DNA of 64,000 nucleotides from Cryptomeria japonica (GCF_030272615.1 NC_081410.1:227636915-227700914), one strand, 5' to 3'; positions 22,402 to 34,048 are shown, counted from the first letter of the stretch. Numbers and translations are program-made. The notes: generated from the sequence alone by a model not told the origin.

Positions 22402-23574
22402 TGTTGGCATTTTTGTGGTTTATGCTGTGATTGTCATTGATGGACACACACTTGTATTAAGATCCCCTTTATATGTATGAGCTCATGCTCAACCAGTATT
22501 TTGTCTCAACCAGTATGTTGTATACTAGTCTCTAGACTAGTGGTGATTTTGCAGAATGTGTTTCCCGGTCTGAAGCGGCATGTCAACCCCAAGCGGTTCA
22601 CAGATCACAAGCGGTACAAGGAAGCAAAGCGGCACAACACATTCTTACCAGTCTTCATTTTTGTCAAACCAACAACTGGTATTTTGTATGAACCGGTAAT
22701 ACTCTGTGATGAGTTACCAACCGACATTCTGTGATGAGTTACCAATCCACCGATTGTTTGATGGTGCCGACACATTGACGGTGATTCTTGTATCGTGTTA
22801 TTGAGTATATCTAGATTCATTGAACCTAGGAAATTATAATGTAATCCTATTGGACCAACATGAAATCATATTCCTTTAAAAGGACATCATGTCTAAGGTT
22901 TTTATGTTGTTGTAGTAGTTGCGAAAAGGGTGAATGTTGAGCTAGGGTTTAAGGTGGAAGTTGAGAGCGATCTTATCTAAGAAGATCAAGTTGTAACTAA
23001 GAGAGAGAAAGAGAAGACTGAAGTAATGCTGGAATGCATTAGCTGTGAGCTATACTGGATCTAACCAAGCAGTTTGTGCTATTAGATAGATCAAACACTT
23101 GTTGATTACTCACATCTTTGACAAGTTTGTAGCCCTTAACCGGGTAGGCCTCAAAGCCTTTGTAAAATCCTCTAACAAGGTGGTTCACACATGTGAATCT
23201 AAAATCTTCTAACAAGGTAGTCTTTAATCAGACTTATCTCCTAACAGAGATTGAGATTCCTAACAGGATCTGTTCTAGTGAAGAACATTGTAAGACCTTA
23301 ACCGGTCTGGTTTCTATTCTGCAGATAGTGACTTGTGAGTTCCATCTCACTGTGGTTTTTTTCCAGTTGGGTTTCCACATCAAACATCTTGTGTTATGGT
23401 TGTATTGCTTTTGTGGGTGAATGTTTTATTTGCATTTTGGTTTGCATATGTGGTAACCAGTTTGACTGTTAGACTGCTTTACCGGTTTATCTTTAGATTG
23501 TGTAAGTGTTTTGGTGCAGAGATTTTTGGCATACTAATTCACCCCCCCCTCTTAGTATTCATCAAAAACTAATA
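22402..23574 (+). repeat. 3' LTR of copy 2
   Basis: It starts TGTTGGC and ends TTCATCA, 1,173 bp. It is longer than the 5' LTR partly because of a short tandem duplication around 22488-22520 (AACCAGTATnTTGT repeated). Confidence 0.92.
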
Positions 23575-23699
23575 GCAACTGAAAACCAACCCAACATGAA
23601 TACCAAGGAATCAAAATATCATGTGACCGAAAGATCAATGTCCAAATTACATTCAATCTATGTTCACTCAACATAAGGCACATGTGATCAACATGAATC

Positions 23700-24658
23700 T
23701 GGAAAGGCCCTTATTTTATCAATTGATATGCAACTAGACATTGACTATCCCTCCTATCATATGGCAATGTTTAGGCTACTACTTGTCCTCTTGAAATAAT
23801 TCCTCACAAGCCCTAAGATGAGCTTCATATTTTTGATTGGCTAAAGTTTCATTTTGTCTATTCACAATCCTAACATTGAACTCCAATTGTGTCAACTCTT
23901 CAAACTCATTCAACAAACTCTCCTCAAGCTTGTTTGCATTGTTGAACACTTTTTCTATAACATCAAATAGGAGGAGTTTCTCAGCTTCATTTTTTCCATT
24001 CATGCTTGGTCTTATCCTCTCCATTGTCATTTACAAATGCAAGTGGTTGTACACCTTGCTATTTGTTAAACCTTCCTATTGCTTTTTCCAAATGCACATG
24101 ATAGTTATGGTGTTCCCCTAACAACACTTCCACCTCATTCAACACAATCTTAGTTTCATCAATCATGACTATCACTTATTCTTTTACCTCTGTCCCAATA
24201 TAATGTTGTTCAAGAAGTTGAAACACTTCTTGTTTCCTTTTGAACTTATTTTTAACACTCTTCAATCTAAACTCAACCCTCCTTTGTTTCTTCATAGCAC
24301 CCACAATGTCTTGATGTCTTTTCCATAATATTTTTAGGTGAGGTAATAATTACTGAAACATGGCTTTAATAAAATCTTGGGTCATTTTGAATCTGCAAGC
24401 TTTTAGCTTCTTGATGAGCTTTACATTCTCTTCTTGAGACTTGATAAGCTGCCTCTCTACCTCAACTCCCTTTTCCTTCTCTATGCCTATATATGTCCTT
24501 AGCTTTGTTACTTTATGTTTTGCAGCTAGGAGGAGGCCTATTTGTGAAGATGCATTCAACTTTTTTATCAATTCCTTGACCTTTTCCTCTAATTCATTGT
24601 TTCTTTTTGTCAAATTTTCAAACGTATCCCTAGAAAAGAAGGGAGTGTTGACATTCAA
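23700..24658 (-). pseudogene. Coiled-coil protein remnant
   Basis: Minus-strand frames from 24658 to about 23700 give some 310 codons with few stops, rich in Glu, Lys and Leu with heptad spacing (for example NELEEKVKELIKKLNAS and LEEKVFQLLEQH-type segments). There is no zinc knuckle or enzyme motif. It is similar in style to the C-terminal coiled coils of the ORF2 proteins, so it may be the end of a third, minus-strand relative, but I see no clear sequence match. DNA at 23575-23700 is unassigned. Confidence 0.45.
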
Positions 24659-24661
24659 ATT

Positions 24662-24793
24662 AGTTGTAAGGAAGCTTAAAAGAGGATCCGGTAATTACAA
24701 AGGAAAATTACTTCTCAAATGTTTTAACTGTGGTAAAATAGGACACTTTGCTTCAAATTGTCCCCATGGTGAGAATTTTGGAGAGGAGAAACA
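24662..24793 (+). pseudogene. Inverted copia gag fragment with intact knuckle
   Basis: The plus strand reads KLKRGSGNYKGKLLLKCFNC then GKIGHFASNCPHGENFGEE, a CCHC knuckle at 24720-24761. It matches the minus-strand gag of the next element (KLKRGSSKYKGKLPLKCFNC, near 31500-31437) but points the other way and keeps the final Cys that copy has lost. It is a stray piece of a related element. Confidence 0.75.
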
Positions 24794-24898
24794 ACGCACC
24801 AACCCCTATTCTATTATAAGCACCAACTCAAGGAGCACCAACCCCTGTTATATTTTGAGCACAAACTCAAGGAGAACCAACCCCTGCACCGAGCACCC
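24794..24898. repeat. Stray LTR minisatellite piece
   Basis: This has ACCAACCCC and AACTCAAGGAG units as in the LTR arrays at 25118-25282 and 32547-32705, ending GAGCACCCA directly before the LTR. It shows that the left border of the copia element was rearranged. Confidence 0.6.
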
Positions 24899-26488
24899 AG
24901 TAGAACACAAGATATCACTGAGAGGGGGGGTGAATAAGTGATTATAAATAATTTTAAACAATGTGTGCAACCGGTAGGATAATGAAAGCATTAGTAAGCA
25001 ACCACACACAAGAGCACATACAAGGAAAACCCAATGTGGGAAAAACCTCGGTGAGAAATGTTGCTAGAGATCTACTACTCCAATCCAGCCTCATAATAAA
25101 ATAACAACTTTACAATCTTTAGGGCACCAACCCAAGGAGAACCAACCCCTAGCAATTTATGGGCACCTACCCAAAGGAGCACCAACCCCTATTCTATTCT
25201 GAGCACCAACTCAAGGAGAACCAACCCCTAGAAATTTATGGGCACCTCCCCAATGGAGCACCAACCCCTGCACCGAGCACCCACTCAATGAAATACAATG
25301 AGATATAAAACAATACAATGATAAACTCTTGTTACAAATGACTTTTGTAACCCTTGCAAACAATTCTCTCTGACAGTTAAACTCTTTTTTGTCACACTAC
25401 TTCTCTTCTATACCGATCCTCTATTCTTACTATCTGAATTCTCTACAACTCAATTTCTTCCTTGCCGAATCTTCTCTGAAACTCACTTTGTTCTCCTTCA
25501 CTCTCTACTACTATATTACTGGTTCAGACACTGGCGGTTAGATGAACTGTTACACTATGTAACTGTCTACCGGTTACCTTAAACCTTGCCAGTTAAACCT
25601 TCCTTACCGGTTCTTCAACTAACACTCAGACACTTCAAGATTTTGCTATCAACACTTAGACTGATGAACCTCACAGAATTAGACTTTCTCATCACTCATA
25701 CGACATACTATCTCATTTTTTAAGTCTTTGATCTACATATTCATATACATGCTTTCCTGCCAAAACAAAACTCAAACTTCACGCACTTAGGGTTTTCTTC
25801 ATCAACCACAATTCATATCAAATCAGATTTTCTTGAATCGACAACCTGCAATAGGTCAGCAAAAAGCTCTGTCCTATTTTTATTCTTCCTATAAACATTT
25901 ACTATATTTAGCAAACTGGACTCTGTTCATCAGTCTTAATTTTGTCGATCATAATAAATGATCTGGCTATTTCTTTCTCCAGATCAACAAGATGATTAGA
26001 TATCCTGCTTCGATCATAATGTCAAAGAATAAAATATTTGCCCTTTGATCTACTTTGAGCCGCATTCCTCTACAACCGATCCATGATTTTTGTAGTCGAC
26101 ATTTAATACTGACCTGGTCGACAACTACCTCGTCGACGTACCATTCACCTACCACTGTATGTTTTCCACTTGGAGTCCACTTGACATGTCTGTATCGATC
26201 CAGCTCACTTGATTGTGTTAGTTCAAAATTAGTCACTGACTGAACATGATATCGGTATACACTAACTGGTTAACCTTCATATCATGCACTTCTTTGTTTA
26301 GTCGGTTATAACATGCTATCTCGGACCACACTTACCGGGTTTGCTTGTTTACTGATTGACAGACTTACCGATTGATATCCCATACCGGTTGACATCAACA
26401 TTCCAACAATCTCCAATGCCGGTAATAACATCTTGCATATCGGTTGACATACTTACCGGTTGACATCGATGACAAAACAATTCCAACA
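24899..26488 (-). repeat. 3' LTR of element D
   Basis: It matches the LTR at 32309-33914 in the same orientation. It starts around GTAGAACACAAGATATCACTG and ends TTCCAACA at 26488. It carries a 40-bp-unit array (25118-25282) and the shared GGAAAACCCA box (25022-25058). Confidence 0.8.
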
Positions 26489-26505
26489 ATCTCCCCCTTT
26501 CACAT
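26489..26505 (-). other. Polypurine tract of element D
   Basis: The minus strand reads ATGTGAAAGGGGGAGAT directly before the LTR start TGTTGGAA. Confidence 0.85.
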
Positions 26506-26849
26506 TGATGTCAACACAAATATTATTCACTATTCACAATCCAGGCCCTTTCTCCACAATCCTAGATCACAACATGCACTATCTCTAACTGTGTACTTTC
26601 TCCCCCTTTGACAATAATGACAAAGGGCTTAGACACCAATTACCAATAGGCCAGACCACTCTACACTTTCTCCTGGTAGGCCAATTGCAACATTTGTAGA
26701 TAGACAAGTTGAATAGACAACTTCCCAAAGCTTCAAACCAGCTAGTACTACCACACAAACATCTGATCTCCCCCTATATGCAACATATGGTCCAAGAGTA
26801 AAAAATGTATGGTTGTGAACCCCCCCTGAACCATAGATCTCCATACACA

Positions 26850-28450
26850 TTTAAGTGCGTAAAGCGGGTGAGAAAAGTCCTAACTTGTGTCTTGTAAAGA
26901 TATCAGCAACTTGTTCACTTGTAGGAACATATGGTACCATCACTTCTTGCTCTGCAACCTTGTCTCTGAAAAAGTGGTATTTGATAGCAATGTGCTTTGT
27001 TGTTGAGTGCATAACTGGATTCTTTGAAATGTTGATTGCACTTGAGTTATCACATCAAATTGAAATAGGGTCAAATATTTCTATCTGAATGTCCTTGAGG
27101 GTCTGCTTCATCCCTAACACCTGAGAACAACATGTAGCAGCAACAATATATTTTGCCTTAGCATTAGAAGGAGACTGAATCTTGCTTCTTGTTGTTCCAT
27201 GAAACTAATTGGTCACCTAAAAAGAATGCGCCACCGCTTGTGCTTTTCTGGTCATCAATGCATCCTACCCAATCAACATCAGTGTAGGCCTGTAAAGTGA
27301 AGTCTCCTTGCTTTGGATACCATAAGCCATAATTAAGTTTTCCTTGTAGGTACTTGAGAATTCTTCTAACTGCATTCTCATGTGACTGTTTAGGTGCAAC
27401 TTGAAATCTTGCCACCATACATACTGTCTGCACTATATCCGGTCTTGAGGTAGTAAGCTATAACAGACTACCAATCATGGATCTATATCGGCTCTGAACC
27501 ACTTCTAGTGACTCATCAATGCTCAACTTGCATCCGATCACCATGGGGGTACCTACCAGTTTGTTGTCTTCCATCTGAAACTTCTTCAACATATCTCTAG
27601 CATACTTGGTTTGAGAGATAAATATTCCTTTATCTTGCTGTGAAATTTGCAAACCAAGAAAATATGACAATTCTCCAAGCATTGACATCTCAAACTCTGA
27701 TTGCATCTGATCAGCAAACTCTTTACACAAGATATCCTCGTTGCCTCCAAATATTATATCATCCACATATACAAGAACAATAATCAAGTGATTTCCATCT
27801 GCTTTGATGTACAGATTACTATTTTCACTTCCCTTTTTGAAACCTTGCTCCTTAAGATACTTATCCAACCTTGAATACCATGCTCTTGGAGCCTGCTTTA
27901 AACTATAAAATGCTTTTTTCAATTGGCATACAAAAGTTTCATCATCATGCAGCAGAAAACCTTATGGTTGTTCTATGTAGACTTCTTCTTCCAAATTACC
28001 ATTCAAGAAAGTAGATTTAACATCTATCTGATATACCTTGTATCCTTTGAAGGTAGAGAATGCTAAGAACATTCTAATAACCTCAATTCTTGCAACCAGT
28101 GCAAATGTTTCTTCAAAATCAATTCCTTCTAGTTGAGAAAAACCTTTGCACACTAACCTTGCTTTATGCATGACAATCTTACCTTCTTCATTCTTCTCAT
28201 TCCAATAGACCCATTTAGTACCAATGACATTTTTATCTGCTGGTCTAGGAACTAATTCCCAAGTCTTGTTGTTTTCAATTTGCTACATCTCTTCTTCCAT
28301 AGCATCCATCCATTTGTCACTTTTGGTAGCCTCATTGAATGTCTTGGGTTCCATTTCAATCATGAGGCAAAAATTCACTTGTTCATTGTTCTGGGAAAGT
28401 CTTCTTCTTGTCTATACACTGTCACTTTTATTTCCTATAATCTACTCTTC
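26850..28450 (-). pseudogene. Copia RT and RNase H of element D
   Basis: RT spans about 28220-27460 with ARLVCKGFSQLEGIDFEETF, YQIDVKSTFLNGNLEEEVYI, a LKQAPRAWYSRLDKYL block, VYVDDIIFGG (about 27775) and LSYFLGLQISQ. RNase H follows at 27433-26900 with YTDVDWVGCIDDQKSTSGGA and, after a frameshift, the C-terminal TKHIAIKYHFFRDKV-like and ADIFT blocks. The catalytic aspartates of motif A and the YVDD box are intact. Stops occur near 27940, 27460 and within RNase H. It once made cDNA from element RNA. Confidence 0.85.
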
Positions 28451-30110
28451 CGAGTGATTTTTTTACATATATATGTTAGGGGTCTTGTTGGGTGCTTCTC
28501 CCGGCTCACTTTCTGACTGAACTTCATCTTCATCACATGAATCATCATACTGATTTACTTGTGCTTGTTTGCCTTTATGCAAATCTTCATCAACTTTTAC
28601 ATGCACACTTTCAATGACTCTTCTTAGTCTTTTATTGTAGAATTTGTAGGCTTTGTTGTGAGTAGAGTAACCCAAGAAAATACTTTCATCACTCCTAGAA
28701 TCAAAACCACCTAAACTATCTTCATCTCCCTTGATGAATCATTTACTTCCAAAAACTTTGAAATATTTAACTGATGGCTTCCAGTCATACCACAGTTCAT
28801 AAGGTGTCATTCTGCTATTTGTTCTCAGTTGGACCCGGTTTAGTGTATATACAACAGTATTAACTGCTTCCTTCTAGTACATATCCGGTATGTTATCTTC
28901 ATTCAACATAGTTCTCACCATCTCTTTGACAGTCCCGTTTTTCCTTTCTACAACACCATTTTGTTGTGGTGTTCTTGGGGCTGAATACTATCTTTTGATT
29001 CCATGTTTCTCACAGTAGTCTACAAACTCATTTGATGTGAACTCGCCACCTCAATCTGATTTCAAACTCTTTAGCTTGCATCCACTTTCCCTCTCAACCA
29101 TCTTCTGAAAGATTTTGAACCTCTCATATGCTTGTGATTTGTCATGTAGAAAAGTGAGCTATGTCATTATTGAGAAATCATCAATGAACAATATGAAGTA
29201 TCTCTCACCAGCTAAAGCTCTTGTTCTTGTTGGACCACACAGATCTATATGCACAAGTTCTAAGGGCCTTGAGGTATTTTGTTCTTTTGTCTTGAAGGTT
29301 ACCACTTAGACATTCATCACAAAAGGTTCTTGTCAGTTTGATGATCGGTGGTATATGTCTCACATAGCCTTTCTTGCTCACCTTTATTACTTTAGCATGT
29401 TTCGCTAAAGCCACATCAAGTGGCATGAGGATAGGGTTCGCCCTATTTGAAGTTGGCGTCTGAGAGAGGGCCCAACCCTAGAGGTGGCGTGTGAAGGAAA
29501 AGGGCCCAGCCCTAAGAGTGGAGTGCGAGGGAAAAAGGGACCAACCCTAAAGAGCGGATTCCAATGTTGCCTTAGGCAATTGGAATCCACTCTTCTCCCT
29601 AATTAAAACTAACTGATTCAAATCATTTTAATCTTATATGGCCTAATCTTCTATGCCACACCCATCTCTCATCTACTTGTCCCATCATGCATTGGGAATC
29701 AAAGCATTACTTCAGATTGTACACATTTTCATATGTCCTTTTAACTTCTACAACAATCTGTCTGGTACTTTCCTTCCTTATCTGACAACTAGTAGAGCTA
29801 AATGTGAATTTGTATCCTTTATCACACATCTGACTCACACTTAGAAAATTATGCTTTAGTCCATCATGTGCTTTAATTTGCCATCTATGTTCATATTACC
29901 TTTGCCTTTTATCTTGATGGAAGAATTATCTCTAAACCTCACTGAACCTCAATTCCAATCATCAAACTTGATGAACTTCTTTTTGTCTACTGTCATGTGA
30001 TTGGAACATCCACTGTCAACTACCCATAAATTTCTTCTTTCTGCATGCAGGGCAATCTGGACAATTAGACTTGATTTAGCCTTATTCTTATCCTTTTCAA
30101 CCCAAACTGG
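28451..30110 (-). pseudogene. Protease and integrase of element D
   Basis: The protease core VDSGCSNHMTVDKKKF lies at about 30020-29970; DSG is the active-site loop of copia aspartic proteases. The GAG-pre-integrase block WVWHRRLGHIR is near 29640. After an insert at 29424-29590 the integrase core continues with HIDLCGPTRTRAL, SLRSD and SAPRTPQQNGVVERKN, so the three catalytic acidic residues can be read. The C-terminal part ends near 28463 with a VIESVHVKVDED block. There are numerous TAG/TGA stops. The role is maturation and integration in the parent element. Confidence 0.75.
29424..29590. repeat. GC-rich minisatellite with hairpin inserted in integrase
   Basis: The AGGGCCCAACCCTA-type unit starts at 29467, 29501 and 29536 (period 34-35). 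It is followed by a hairpin: GGATTCCAA (29556-29564) with inner TTGCC pairs with GGCAA and TTGGAATCC ending at 29588. The block is far more GC-rich than its surroundings and interrupts the otherwise readable copia frame. No clear target duplication is seen. Confidence 0.65.
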
Positions 30111-30199
30111 GTAGGCTTCCTTCTTCTTGTCTACTACAATTTTCTCCTCTGGTTTTGCTTCTGGTCTCTGATTCAGTACTGATTTCTTTTGCTTAGATG

Positions 30200-32235
30200 T
30201 CCTGAGTTTGCAATGCTTTGCAATGTGGCCAACATTTTGACAATGATAGCATTCACATTGACATTGAAAGATGAACTTGAAAAACTATTGTAGGGTACCG
30301 ACTGACTTCTCCTACAATCATAACTCTTATGACCAAACTCATTACAATGATAATAAATAACATTTGTCTCCTAGAGTGTAGAAAATGAATTTCTACTTTC
30401 AAAACTAGTACGGGGCTTATACATCAAACTACAATCAACAATTCTGTGACCAAACTTATTACACCGATAACAGTAACCACGGAATTTGGGTACATACCAA
30501 TCTTGTCTCTCAAGACTAACAAACCTTTGTCTCACCGGGTGTCTTCTTCTCATGTCATAGACTCTAGTGAACCCTTCATTATCAACCTTGGGCTTTCCTT
30601 TAGGATCTACATTCCAGTACAGAGAGTGAGCCTTCCGGTTCAAGGTTTAAGCATTCCAGTTCATAGGCTGATTTCTTGTAGCTTCAGCATATGTCTCTTT
30701 CTTGGTAGCTATTTTTCTTTACTTTCGCTTGAGGAGATAAACTGTATCTCCTTGCTTGATGTGTCTTTTTTGTTGGAACTTTGTCCTTCTTCAAAACCTA
30801 TACCTCTGGTATCTTTTGAGTGCTTCTGATTACTCAACATCTTGTCCAAGGCTTTAATGTTGCTCTCATATTTTCTTCTCATCTTCAATTCATTCTTTCT
30901 CTTTTCAAGATCCTTTCTGAGCCTTACGATTTCTTCTTCCAAATTCTGATGCTCCTTCTCCTTCTTTATCAAATCGAAGGATGTGACTTCACCTATCCTC
31001 TTAGCTTCTTCCAACTAGAGTTTTAGATCATAAATAGTTTTCTTAGTCTCCTCAAGTGATTGCTTCAAATGATCTTGTTCTTCTGCAGCAACACACTTAA
31101 CCTTTTTTATTTCCCTTCTTATTTTACTCAACTCCTCAAGAGAACTTATGAGCTCACCTTCCAAGTCCACTTTAGCTTCAATATCTTCATCTTCATTAGC
31201 TTCATCAATTGGTTCATCTAGTGCCATAAAGAGATTGGTTTCTCTTTCATCCTCACAACAATCATTTTCTGAGGCACTTTCTTCATCCGTGGCATCATCT
31301 TCAAAAGTATACAGGATTTTTTTCTTCTAGTAGCTTCTTCTATCTTGTTGGTGGGCTTTCTTCTTTTTATCCTTACCCAAAGGTCTGCTAGTACTTTCTT
31401 GCTCCTCTCCATCATTCTCACCATAGGGAAATTTTGAAGCAAAGTGTTCTATTTTACCACAGTTAAAACATTTGAGAGGTAATTTTCCTTTGTACTTACT
31501 AGATCCTCTTTTAAGCTTCCTTACAAAGTTTGCTACCGCTATGTCTGAGTCTTTACTAGATTCTCCACGAGTAATTTCTTCCTTACCATTTTTGATGGAG
31601 TTGAAAGCAACCTCCTTCTTTGAAGTTCCTTCACCAATTGTTCTCATCTCATAAGTGGTTAGGGATCCAAATAAATCATCCTTTGAAAAGGTTTTCAGAT
31701 CCTTGGCTTCTTCTATTGCAGAGACCTTTGTATCGTACTTAGATGTGAGAGATCTAAGCACATTTTTGACAATGACTTCATCAACTATATCCTCTCCAAG
31801 TCCTCTAATAGTGTTCATCATTTCATCAATTCTTTGAAGATTATCAACAATCTTCTCTTCATATTTCATCTTCAAGCCTTCAAGATGACCTCTTAGTGTT
31901 TGTAGTTTAGCCTCCTTGACCTTGACATCTCCTTCAAACAATCTTTTCAACTTCTCCCAAGTTTCCTTAGCGGATGAGTAGTGCATATCCTTAACAAACT
32001 CATTATCAGACGAACCACTGAGAATAGCATGCTTGGCCTTGGCATCATTTTCATACTCCTTCTTAGCATCCAAATCTGTAGGAGGAGCATTAGGGATGCT
32101 ATATCCATTCTTCACAAACAACCAAACATCAAAACCTAGGGAGGACATATAGGTTTCCATTCTTCTACTCCAAAAGACATAGTTGGTACCATCAAATATT
32201 GGAGCTTTGGAGGAGGAGGATTCATTCCTTGCCAT
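30200..32235 (-). pseudogene. Copia gag of element D: UBN2, coiled coil, multiple knuckles
   Basis: The ATG is at 32235. The first 240 residues (MARNESSSSKAPIFDGTNYV) are a UBN2/DUF4219-type gag, ending at 31327 after a knuckle whose last Cys is Phe (31478-31437). A coiled coil follows (31230-30700). More knuckles come after it: CYRCNKFGHRIVDC near 30480-30440, a degenerate one near 30360-30310, and CYHCQNVGHIAKHC near 30256-30215. Frames shift around stops at 31330 and 31015. The gag forms the particle and binds RNA. Its C-terminal half has the same plan as the gag of the pol-less element at 17033-18310. Confidence 0.8.
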
Positions 32236-32290
32236 TGTGTTCTTAAACTAGAATCTACCCAAGCTAGAGAAAGCTTTGACAAATAGGGAA

Positions 32291-32308
32291 CTTGGCTCTA
32301 ATACCAAT
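32291..32308 (-). other. Primer binding site of element D
   Basis: The minus strand reads ATTGGTATTAGAGCCAAG directly inside the 5' LTR. It is one base off the initiator tRNA-Met complement. Confidence 0.85.
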
Positions 32309-33914
32309 TGTAGAACATAAGATATCACTGAGAGGGGGGGTGAATCATTGATTATAAACAATTTTAAACAATGTGTGCAACCGGTAGGATAATGAAAGCA
32401 TTAACAAGCAACCACACACAAGACCACATCACATAACACCAGTTATACAAGGAAAACCCAATATGGGAAAACCTCGGTGAGAAATTCTACTGGAGATATA
32501 CTGCTCCAATCCAGCCTCACAATGAAATAACAATTTTACAATTTTTAGGGCACCAACCCAAGGAGCACCAACCCCTAGAAATTTATGGGCACCTACCTAA
32601 AGGAGCACCAACCCCTAGAAATTTATGGGCACCTACCCAAAGGAGCACCAACCCCTATTCTATTCTGAACACCAACTCAAGGAGCACCAACCCCTGCACC
32701 GAGCACCCACTCAATGAAATATAATGAGATATAAAATAGTACAATCATAAAATATTGTTACAAATGAGTTTTGTAACCCCTGCAAACAATTCTCTTTGTC
32801 GGTTAAACTATTTTCTATTACACTTCTTCTCTTCTCTACCGGTCCTCCGTTCTTACTGTCTGAATCCTCTACAACTCAGTTTTTGCCTTGTTGGATCTTC
32901 TTTGAAACTCACTCTTCTCTCCTTCACTCTCTACTACTATCTTACCGGTTCAAACACTATCGGTTAGATGAACTGTCATACTCTATAACTATCTACCAGT
33001 TACCTCAAACCTTGCCTGTTAAACCAACCTTACCGATTTCCTGTTAAACCTTCCTTACTAGTTCTTCAACTAACACTCAGTCACTTCAAGATTTTGCTAT
33101 CAACACTCAAACTAATCAACCTGGTAGAATCACACTTTCTCATCACTCATCCAATATACTATATCATTTTTTAAGTCTTTGATCTGCATATTCATATACA
33201 TGCTTTCCTGCAAAAAAAAAAAATCAAACTTCACGCGCTTAGGGTTTTCTTCACCGACCACAATCCGTATTAAATCGGATCTCATCTTCTTGAATTGACA
33301 ACCTGCAATAGGTTAGAAAAAATCTCTCTCCTATTTTTATTCTTCCTATAAATGTTTACTATATTTAGCAAACTGGACTCTATTCACCAATCTTGAATTT
33401 GTCAATTATAATAAATGATCTAGTTGTTTCTTTCTCCAGATCAACAAGATGATTAGATATCCTGCTTTGATCATAATGTCAAAGAATAAAATTGCTGCCC
33501 TTCGATCTGCTTTGAGCCGCAATCCTTTGCAACCGATTCGTGATTTTCACAGTTGACATTTAATACCGACCTAGTCAGCAACTACCTCGCCGACACACCA
33601 GTCACCTACCACTACATGTTCACCACCCGGAGTCCACGTGAAATATCTATCAGCATTCAACTCACTTGATTGTGTCGGTTCAAACTCAGTCACTGACCGA
33701 ACATGCTACCGGTTAACATTCATATCGCGCACTTCCTTGTTCTGTCGGTTAGAACATGCTATCTCGGACCGCACTTACTGGGTTTGCTTGCTTACCTGTT
33801 GACAAACTTACCGGTTGACATCAATATGCCAATAATCTCCAATCTCATTAACAACATTTTGCATACCAGTTGACATAGTTACTAGTTGACATCAATGACA
33901 ATACAATGCCAGCA
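32309..33914 (-). repeat. 5' LTR of element D
   Basis: It starts TGTAGAACATAAG and ends ATGCCAGCA, 1,606 bp, and is homologous to 24899-26488. The internal array at 32547-32705 has units of about 40 bp (GGGCACCTACC...AGAAATTTAT) in a different number and order from the 3' LTR. Confidence 0.85.
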
Positions 33915-34048
33915 TTTGTTGCCTTTTTTGTAGACGCATCTTGTACTCTATAAACCATAAATTGTCCCCAAAATTTTTGTGGATCAACAATTGATTGGCC
34001 TTTTCCCTATGGGTAAAAAAACCATGTCAATAATCATGAAATAGCTCT
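33915..34048. other. Short unassigned spacer between two copia elements
   Basis: 134 bases between the D and E elements with no recognised feature. It may be a remnant of the element into which D inserted. Confidence 0.4.

Larger units (their letters stand above)
15838..23574 (+). mobile_element. Pol-less gag/ORF2 LTR retroelement, copy 2 (complete)
   Basis: Two direct LTRs (15838-16982 and 22402-23574) bracket a primer binding site, a gag with four knuckles, a leader, a long ORF2 and a polypurine tract. Flanking 5-mers GAAAC and AAAAC are a likely aged target duplication. The 5.4-kb interior contains no protease, integrase, RT or RNase H, so the element must have been mobilised by enzymes in trans. 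The copia-type primer site and polypurine tract, and a gag resembling that of the copia element at 24899-33914, point to a copia helper. Large non-autonomous LTR elements are known as a class; the ORF2 here is not one I can name. Confidence 0.9.
24899..33914 (-). mobile_element. Ty1/copia element D, nearly full length
   Basis: Both LTRs, primer site, gag, protease, integrase, RT, RNase H and polypurine tract are present on the minus strand in copia order. Gag with a UBN2 domain, coiled coil and several knuckles, a polypurine tract AAAGGGGGAGAT and long LTRs (about 1.6 kb) fit the SIRE/Maximus type. Many stops and an inserted minisatellite show that it is inactive. No target duplication is visible because the left border is rearranged. 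It is a plausible relative of the helper for the pol-less elements. Confidence 0.85.

Noticed and set aside
15838..23574. Copy 2 as a simple internal deletion of element D
   Set aside because: The LTRs do not align with those of element D, and ORF2 replaces pol with a conserved unrelated protein found in a second diverged copy.
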